This document shows positions 59,122 through 64,000 of a DNA stretch of 64,000 nt, in pieces. Numbering within the stretch: position 1 is the stretch's first letter; every line of letters starts with the position of its first letter. The notes under the pieces are model-generated. The model had not been told where the DNA came from. It saw only the letters and a list, made by a program, of their open reading frames with translations, and made no database searches. Location: NCBI RefSeq assembly GCF_021441885.1, contig NZ_CP090438.1, positions 1,550,001 through 1,614,000 on the forward strand, in the 5' to 3' direction. This stretch comes from Vibrio maritimus (GTDB taxonomy: Bacteria > Pseudomonadota > Gammaproteobacteria > Enterobacterales > Vibrionaceae). The position numbers and the translations under genes are program-made.

Positions 59122-59457
59122 ATGAAGTTAGTTGGAGTTACGGCGTGTATTAGCGGTGTTGCGCACACCTATATGGCCGCAGAATTATTAGAGAAGTCTG
59201 CTAAGAAAGCTGGCTATAAGATTCAGGTTGAGACTCAAGGTGCTCTGGGGTCAGAGAACGCTATTGATCAAGCATCCATAGACGAAGCGGACGTTGCCTT
59301 CATTATTGCGGATATCAACATTGAGGGTGTGGAGCGGTTCGCGCAATCGCGGCTAATTAAAATGTCGATTTCAGACTTTTTGCGTAATCCAGAACTGGCG
59401 ATGAGTGCAATCGAGCGCGCGAAACGCGCTCCAGCAGGAACCGTTATCAACGTATAA
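59122..59457 (+). CDS. Second PTS fructose-like EIIB (FrwD type)
   Basis: The 111-residue protein has its phospho-cysteine in VTACISGVAHTYMAAELLE. It is clearly paralogous to the EIIB at 53782 but separated from the operon by a strong terminator. In E. coli frwD similarly follows pflC. It ends 2 bp from the convergent AraC gene. TTAGGATAAGA precedes the ATG. It could deliver phosphate to a second sugar or act as a regulatory phosphate sink. Confidence 0.93.
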   Translation: MKLVGVTACISGVAHTYMAAELLEKSAKKAGYKIQVETQGALGSENAIDQASIDEADVAFIIADINIEGVERFAQSRLIKMSISDFLRNPELAMSAIERAKRAPAGTVINV

Positions 59458-59459
59458 AT

Positions 59460-60320
59460 CTATTCTACCGTTCCGCTTTGGTAGTGCGCTCGATACTGTG
59501 AAGGGGAACGGTCTGTTTGCTGTTTGAACACACGGCAAAAGTAATTACTATCATTGAATCCGCAGCGATGTGCGACTTCTTTAACTTTCGTATCGTATTG
59601 TTTTAACAGATACTTTGCTCTCTCCAATCGAATCCTAGTCAGATACTCATTAAACTTAACGTTGCCTTCTTTATGAAAAAGCTGCGATAAGTAATTCGGT
59701 GAAACATAAAAGTGTTTAGCGACCGATTCGCGAGTTAGTGGCTCGTGGTAGTTCTGCTCTAAGTAATCCCTAACCGCATCGAACAAGGCTTTACTCTTAG
59801 ATGGTGTTTCTGGTGGGTTATGAATCAGGTCATGGATATGACTAAACAAGCTACTCGCGAGTAATCTCAGCGTATTTTGATCTTGTGAGTGCCATGCTAG
59901 CTCTTCGATCGCTTGCAAAATAAATGAGCCAGTTCTCGGTCCACGTCTGGCGACATTTTCTTTGATGGCGGAATCAAACTTTTCTCCATCCCAACTGAGC
60001 AAGCTCATGCCAAAGCTTTGTTTGCCAACCAATATGGTCATAGTGACAACGGGTTTATCCCAATTAGGTTTGTTCCAGCTCTCCGCGGGTAGGTAAAGAA
60101 CATCTCCTTGCTTTAATACGACACCAGTATCCGTTCCTATGTTATTACCTACGTCCATTTCCAACTCTCCAATAAGTACCATTTCAATGCGTGGGAAATG
60201 AACCTGGTAGGCAAGGGGAGGTGGACTTGGCAGGTTGCCCGCGAACTGCAGGGAATGTATTTCTGCGGTTTGCGTAGCATAGTGGTGAAGCGCTTCAATA
60301 AGGTATGTTCTGTCTAACAT
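59460..60320 (-). CDS. AraC-family transcriptional regulator
   Basis: The 286-residue protein has an N-terminal cupin-type effector domain (~20-110). The C-terminal double helix-turn-helix reads LTRESVAKHFYVSPNYLSQLFHKEG...VKEVAHRCGFNDSNYFCRVFKQQTDRSPSQYR. It lies divergently from the PhyH gene, and the shared 205-bp gap contains a copy of the regulon motif found in front of both PTS operons. It is the obvious candidate regulator of the whole island, sensing either the sugar or its phosphate. Confidence 0.94.
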   Translation of the reverse strand: MLDRTYLIEALHHYATQTAEIHSLQFAGNLPSPPPLAYQVHFPRIEMVLIGELEMDVGNNIGTDTGVVLKQGDVLYLPAESWNKPNWDKPVVTMTILVGKQSFGMSLLSWDGEKFDSAIKENVARRGPRTGSFILQAIEELAWHSQDQNTLRLLASSLFSHIHDLIHNPPETPSKSKALFDAVRDYLEQNYHEPLTRESVAKHFYVSPNYLSQLFHKEGNVKFNEYLTRIRLERAKYLLKQYDTKVKEVAHRCGFNDSNYFCRVFKQQTDRSPSQYRAHYQSGTVE

Positions 60321-60427
60321 GCTTTTATAACATTCTTCTAGAAAATAGTGATGTATTGATTCGAGTTGGCATTATACGTCACTTGATATTTCAAGCGGTT
60401 TGAGGTGGTTCACATTTAGATAACGAT

Positions 60428-60443
60428 CTAACAAATGTCCAGT
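60428..60443 (+). promoter_or_regulatory. Regulon motif copy 3 (probable AraC-family operator)
   Basis: CTAACAAATGTCCAGT matches copies 1 and 2 at 15 of 16 bases. It lies between araC and the PhyH gene, 83 bp before the PhyH start. Confidence 0.6.
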
Positions 60444-60525
60444 TTATCGTAGATTTTCCCTACAGGATTTAGACGAAAAGAGCAGTAAATTGAGAGGTGA
60501 AAAGTCAGCCAATAAGGATAATAAA

Positions 60526-61284
60526 ATGAGTCACGAAACAACACTGACAGGGCTCTACTCCCTCGATGGATTAACGCCGCGCCAATACGATGAATTAGAC
60601 ACTCACGGTTTTACGATTATCCCAGATGTCATTGACCCAGAGTGGTTGCAAGAGCTTAGAGATAAGTTCGACCAGCTCGTTAAAAAAGAGGGTGACCAGC
60701 TCGCGATTGAGCATCACCAAGAAGAGACAGTGACACGTATCGCGAACCTGATTAATAAAGGTACGGTATGGGAGAAAGTGTGGTCTCATCCATTGGTACT
60801 CGATGCGTGCCAACATATTTTCAAAGGCGAGTTTAAGGTCTCGAGCCTAAATGGCAGAGAGGCTCATCCAGGCGGTGGTATGCAGCCACTCCACGGAGAC
60901 TGGAAAAAACCAAGACCTGATTTTCCAAAAGTCCATTTGGTAAACTCGATTTGGGCACTGGATGATCTGTGTAAAGAGAATGGTGCACCTAGAATCATTC
61001 CTGGCACGCACCTAAGACCTGAGTTGCCAGAGGATGTGTTAGAAGACACCGAGGCAACACATCCCCAAGAAGTGTATTTAGAATGCCCAGCCGGTAGCAT
61101 TATGATATTCAATGCCCACACATGGCATGGAGGTACCATCAATTACATCGGCTCTCGCCGACGTGTTCTGCATGGCTTGTATGTATCAGCGGATGGTGTA
61201 CAACAACAAGATCAGAAAAAGTGGTTACGCCCAGAAACAGCACTTAGATTAAATCAAGCTCAGAGAAAGTTGCTTGGGGTATAG
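60526..61284 (+). CDS. PhyH-family Fe(II)/2-oxoglutarate dioxygenase
   Basis: The protein is 252 residues from the ATG at 60526 (AAGGATAATAA upstream). The iron-binding facial triad is visible as H123-x-D125 in PLHGDWKK and the distal His in FNAHTWHGG (H198/H201). The 2-oxoglutarate-binding Arg is probably in GSRRRVLHG. Relatives include phytanoyl-CoA and ectoine hydroxylases. It shares the regulon motif of the glycyl radical cluster but needs oxygen, which that pathway cannot tolerate. It may give an aerobic route for the same substrate. The substrate is unknown. Confidence 0.9.
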   Translation: MSHETTLTGLYSLDGLTPRQYDELDTHGFTIIPDVIDPEWLQELRDKFDQLVKKEGDQLAIEHHQEETVTRIANLINKGTVWEKVWSHPLVLDACQHIFKGEFKVSSLNGREAHPGGGMQPLHGDWKKPRPDFPKVHLVNSIWALDDLCKENGAPRIIPGTHLRPELPEDVLEDTEATHPQEVYLECPAGSIMIFNAHTWHGGTINYIGSRRRVLHGLYVSADGVQQQDQKKWLRPETALRLNQAQRKLLGV

Positions 61285-61941
61285 TTTTAACCGAAAACTG
61301 TACCATATTGAAAATTGCGACTATTCTCAAAAGTTTTCCCTTCGCATCACCTTGCCTTTTGTAGGTGAATCTGCTCACGTTATTCTGCAAATCCCTATGA
61401 TGAGTCGTGCCTTGACTCATTATAGGGAGGTTGTTTTATTTGTGTTAATTGTTGTTATTATTGTGTTAAGTAATAGATATCTTGCACTATTTTAATATTG
61501 AGTAAATTCAGCAAGTTAATACGATATATATATCATTTAGTTCTGGACATATGTGTAATTGTAACCCCTTATTTCCTATTGTGTTGCACCTAAATAGTGC
61601 GCGTAAATAAGTGTTAAATTAATAACAAATCTATTATTTAACGGATTAATATAAAATATTCAGTTAGTTACAGGCTTGTTGTAGAGGATTTTTGCAAAAA
61701 TAAGTCAATAAACATGATTACATACCACTTTGTGATAGTGATCAACATTATAACGCCTTCCTGAAATATTCGATGGTCAAATATTAAGATTCCTTTAAAT
61801 TTGTATTTAAAACTTAAAGCGTAACAAAAGCTGTGTAATTTCAATAATAAGAGTCAGCTACGGATAGAAGCGTACTAGGTCGTCAAGTTTTAATTTTAAT
61901 AAAATAGCTAATAAAGCTAGTTGCTAGGAATGGAGTCACCA
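61285..61941. other. 657-bp AT-rich intergenic region with phaB promoter
   Basis: The region separates phyH from phaB. It contains a strong hairpin (61393-61427) early on and a long AT-rich tract that must hold the phaB promoter. A frame at 61274-61495 overlaps phyH and the hairpin, has no ribosome-binding site, and is not considered a gene. I see no RNA gene. Confidence 0.5.
61393..61427 (+). terminator. Strong hairpin downstream of phyH
   Basis: CCCTATGATGAGTC pairs with GACTCATTATAGGG (14 bp, one G-T) around a 7-base loop, then AGGTTGTTTTATTTG. It is 109 bp past the phyH stop and is probably its terminator. Confidence 0.65.
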
Positions 61942-62682
61942 ATGAAAAAGCTCGCAATAATCACAGGATCGAAAGGCGGAATTGGATCTGCTATCTCTTC
62001 TAAACTCGTTGAGGAAAACTATCGTCTAATTGCTACGTACAGCACAGGTAATTACGAGTGTGCTAAACGTTGGTTTGATGAAAAGGGCTTCACCGAAGAT
62101 CAGGTTCGTCTATTTGAACTCGATGTTACGGATACTGAAGAGTGCAGAGAAAAGCTAGGTTTATTACAGCAAGAGGAAGGTACGTTTGACCTAGTGGTAA
62201 ACAATGCCGGAATTACTCGAGACGGCCAATTTAAGAAAATGTCATCGAACAACTGGTTCGATGTTATTAATACCAACCTAAATAGTGTGTTCAACGTGAC
62301 GCAACCTCTCTTCGCGGCAATGTGTGAAAAAGGCAATGGCCGCGTCATCAATATCTCATCAGTCAATGGCCAGAAAGGTCAGTTTGGTCAAACCAACTAC
62401 GCTGCAGCAAAAGCAGGCATGATTGGATTCACTAAAGCGTTGGCAGCAGAAGGCGCGCGAGCTGGGGTTACGGCTAACGTAGTTGCTCCTGGCTATACAG
62501 GTACGCCAATGGTTGAAGCAATGCGTGAAGATGTATTGGACTCAATCAAAAGCACAATTCCACTGAAACGTTTAGCTAAACCAGAAGAGATTGCATCGTC
62601 GGTTGCTTTCTTAGCGAGTGAAGAGGCGGGATATATTACAGGCGAAACGATCGCTATTAACGGCGGCTTATACATGGCTTAA
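61942..62682 (+). CDS. phaB: Acetoacetyl-CoA reductase
   Basis: The protein is 246 residues from the ATG at 61942 (GGAG six bases upstream; TTG at 61921 rejected). It is a classical SDR with ITGSKGGIGSA, NNAGITRDG, the catalytic ISSVNGQKGQFGQTNYAAAKAG (Ser, Tyr-x-x-x-Lys) and the PhaB-type ending GYITGETIAINGGLYMA. It reduces acetoacetyl-CoA to (R)-3-hydroxybutyryl-CoA for polyhydroxybutyrate. It is followed by phaA and a phasin, the usual Vibrio order. Confidence 0.95.
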   Translation: MKKLAIITGSKGGIGSAISSKLVEENYRLIATYSTGNYECAKRWFDEKGFTEDQVRLFELDVTDTEECREKLGLLQQEEGTFDLVVNNAGITRDGQFKKMSSNNWFDVINTNLNSVFNVTQPLFAAMCEKGNGRVINISSVNGQKGQFGQTNYAAAKAGMIGFTKALAAEGARAGVTANVVAPGYTGTPMVEAMREDVLDSIKSTIPLKRLAKPEEIASSVAFLASEEAGYITGETIAINGGLYMA

Positions 62683-62700
62683 CAGCTTAAAGGGATAACG

Positions 62701-63906
62701 ATGGAAAAAGTATTTATTGTTGCAGCGAAGCGAACTGCAATTGGTAGTTTTGGTGGTACCCTTAAAAATATTTCGGCAGGTGACTTAGCTGCCACAGCAA
62801 TTAAAGGCGCGTTAGATTCAACACCTATTTCAGTTGAAGATATTGATGAAGTTATTGTTGGTAATGTTGTCAGTGCAAATCAAGGCATGGGCATCGGTCG
62901 TCAAGCATCAATTAAAGCGGGTATCCCAGCAGAAGTCCCAGCCTATACACTAAATATGGTGTGTGGTAGTGGTATGAAAACATTAATGGATGCCGCGTCA
63001 CATATTAAGGCGGGCGAAGCGGAAATAGTTGTTGCTGCGGGTGTTGAAGTCATGTCGCAAATTCCATTCGCAATGCCAGCTACAGCACGTAGTGGACATA
63101 AAATGGGTGACATGACCGCGAAAGACTTATTAGTCGCTGATGGTTTGACCGATGTATTTAATGCTTACCATATGGGTGTGACCGCAGAGAATATTGCTAA
63201 ACAAGTAGATATCTCTCGCGATGACCAGGATGCTTATGCCTTGAGCAGCCAACAGAAAGCAGTTGCTGCGATTGAAGCAGGTAAGTTCAAAGAAGAAATC
63301 GTTCCTGTAGAAGTCAAGGTTCGTCGTAATGTTGTTGAGTTTGCGACTGATGAGTATCCAAAAGTGGATGCGACAATGGAAGGTTTAGCGAAGCTGCGCC
63401 CAGCATTTGACCGAGAAGGTAGTGTGACCGCTGGTAATGCATCTGGGATCAATGATGGTGCAAGTGCTTTGATTGTTGCATCTGAATCAGCCGTTACTCG
63501 ACTCGGCTTGACGCCACTTTGTGAGTTGGTGGCGAGTGCTCAGACTGGTCTTGATCCTCAAATCATGGGGCTTGGTCCTGTTCAAGCTGTCACTAATGCT
63601 TTATCTAAAGCTGAAGTCGCGATTTCTGATGTGAATGTATTTGAGTTAAACGAAGCGTTTGCTGCGCAAGCCCTTGGTGTAATTCGTAATTTAGCCTCTG
63701 AGCATGGCGTATCTGCAGAGTCAATTCTGCAAAAAGCCAACCCTAATGGTGGTGCTATTGCTCTGGGTCACCCTCTAGGTGCATCAGGTAACCGAATCAT
63801 CGTTACCCTGATTCACGAAATGCTTCGAGAGAAGAAAGACCTAGGTGTCGCCTCACTGTGTGTCGGTGGTGGCATGGGAACTGCAGTCGTTGTTAAGCGC
63901 TGTTAA
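62701..63906 (+). CDS. phaA: Acetyl-CoA acetyltransferase (beta-ketothiolase)
   Basis: The 401-residue thiolase has the acyl-accepting cysteine in NMVCGSGMKTLMDA, the His in GGAIALGHPLGASGNRI, and the second Cys in SLCVGGGMG. It condenses two acetyl-CoA molecules to acetoacetyl-CoA, the first step of polyhydroxybutyrate synthesis. It lies 18 bp after phaB, with AAGGGATAACG upstream. Confidence 0.96.
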   Translation: MEKVFIVAAKRTAIGSFGGTLKNISAGDLAATAIKGALDSTPISVEDIDEVIVGNVVSANQGMGIGRQASIKAGIPAEVPAYTLNMVCGSGMKTLMDAASHIKAGEAEIVVAAGVEVMSQIPFAMPATARSGHKMGDMTAKDLLVADGLTDVFNAYHMGVTAENIAKQVDISRDDQDAYALSSQQKAVAAIEAGKFKEEIVPVEVKVRRNVVEFATDEYPKVDATMEGLAKLRPAFDREGSVTAGNASGINDGASALIVASESAVTRLGLTPLCELVASAQTGLDPQIMGLGPVQAVTNALSKAEVAISDVNVFELNEAFAAQALGVIRNLASEHGVSAESILQKANPNGGAIALGHPLGASGNRIIVTLIHEMLREKKDLGVASLCVGGGMGTAVVVKRC

Positions 63907-63984
63907 TTGAGTTGTCGGAAGCCCAAATAACTGGGATAGATTTTAGTTAGAAACTGGAATGTTTATTTCTTAGGAGAAATGATT

Positions 63985-64000
63985 ATGTACACGGATATTT
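63985..64000 (+). CDS. phaP: Start of a phasin gene (cut by the right edge)
   Basis: The ATG at 63985 has TAGGAGAAAT upstream and reads MYTDI before the window ends. Vibrio phasins commonly begin MYTD and follow phaA, so the call rests mainly on context. Confidence 0.55.

Noticed and set aside
60383..60400. FNR-like box (TTGATATTTCAA) upstream of araC/phyH
   Set aside because: The spacing does not match TTGAT-N4-ATCAA. Anaerobic control is attractive for this cluster, but this site does not support it.
61274..61495. 73-codon ORF overlapping the end of phyH
   Set aside because: It has no ribosome-binding site, contains the strong 61393-61427 hairpin, and its hydrophobic tail comes from T-rich DNA.

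Overview
The window looks like chromosomal DNA of a marine Vibrio. The evidence is the thrS-infC-rpmI-rplT block followed by an integron integrase reading in the opposite direction and an array of attC-bearing gene cassettes, the usual site of Vibrio superintegrons. It also carries a Vibrio-type phaB-phaA-phasin operon and a type I-secreted RTX-like giant protein. The species cannot be named from the sequence alone.

Regions, left to right: (1) 1-3789, minus strand: the N-terminal 1263 codons of a giant RTX-repeat protein that continues beyond the left edge. (2) 4032-19007: an exopolysaccharide-type locus. It has a divergent outer-membrane barrel, a complete partner-switching module (receiver-PP2C phosphatase, STAS antagonist, HATPase kinase), a sugar nucleotidyltransferase, a GH2 lipoprotein, a cellulose-synthase-like GT2 with an unusual QxxKY motif, three DUF3131 proteins, a small exported protein and a second GT-A enzyme. 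(3) 19095-22835: a 65-aa unknown ORF, then thrS (with a tRNA-Thr anticodon-arm mimic in its leader), infC (AUU start), rpmI and rplT. (4) 22866-33474: a decayed superintegron. The integrase is frameshifted and truncated but still has a perfect LexA box. Cassettes are mostly membrane or unknown proteins, plus DUF3800, a SieB-like protein, a GNAT and a nitrilase-family gene split at a canonical -1 slippery heptamer. (5) 33623-41645: same-strand, small, mostly single-domain genes (five GNATs, DJ-1/PfpI, VOC, GFA, DUF3291, Rof, a nucleotidyltransferase, PhnA) that resemble cassettes but lack recognisable attC sites. This region includes a 50-aa membrane protein behind a near-perfect SoxR promoter. 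(6) 41665-47985: gamma-glutamyltransferase, a Tat-exported PhoX phosphatase and a hybrid histidine kinase.

(7) 48313-61284: a PTS plus glycyl-radical-enzyme catabolic island. It has a fused HPr-EI-EIIA protein, EIIC, two EIIBs, a PflD-like glycyl radical enzyme and its activase, a sugar reductase/epimerase, a fructose-6-phosphate-aldolase-type enzyme, an AraC regulator and an oxygen-dependent PhyH-family dioxygenase. A 16-bp motif (CTAACAAATRTCCAGT) occurs twice, in inverted orientation, between the two PTS operons and once beside araC/phyH, and probably marks the AraC regulon. By analogy with E. coli PflD/YbiW and FsaA/FsaB, the pathway is likely to ferment 1,5-anhydrohexitols taken up by the PTS. 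(8) 61942-64000: phaB, phaA and the first codons of a phasin.

The most unusual items are the partner-switch-controlled GT2/DUF3131 locus, the AraC regulon joining a strictly anaerobic radical pathway to an O2-dependent oxygenase, the SoxR-type promoter driving a 50-aa protein, and the dead integrase that keeps its SOS box. No rRNA, tRNA or CRISPR array was seen.
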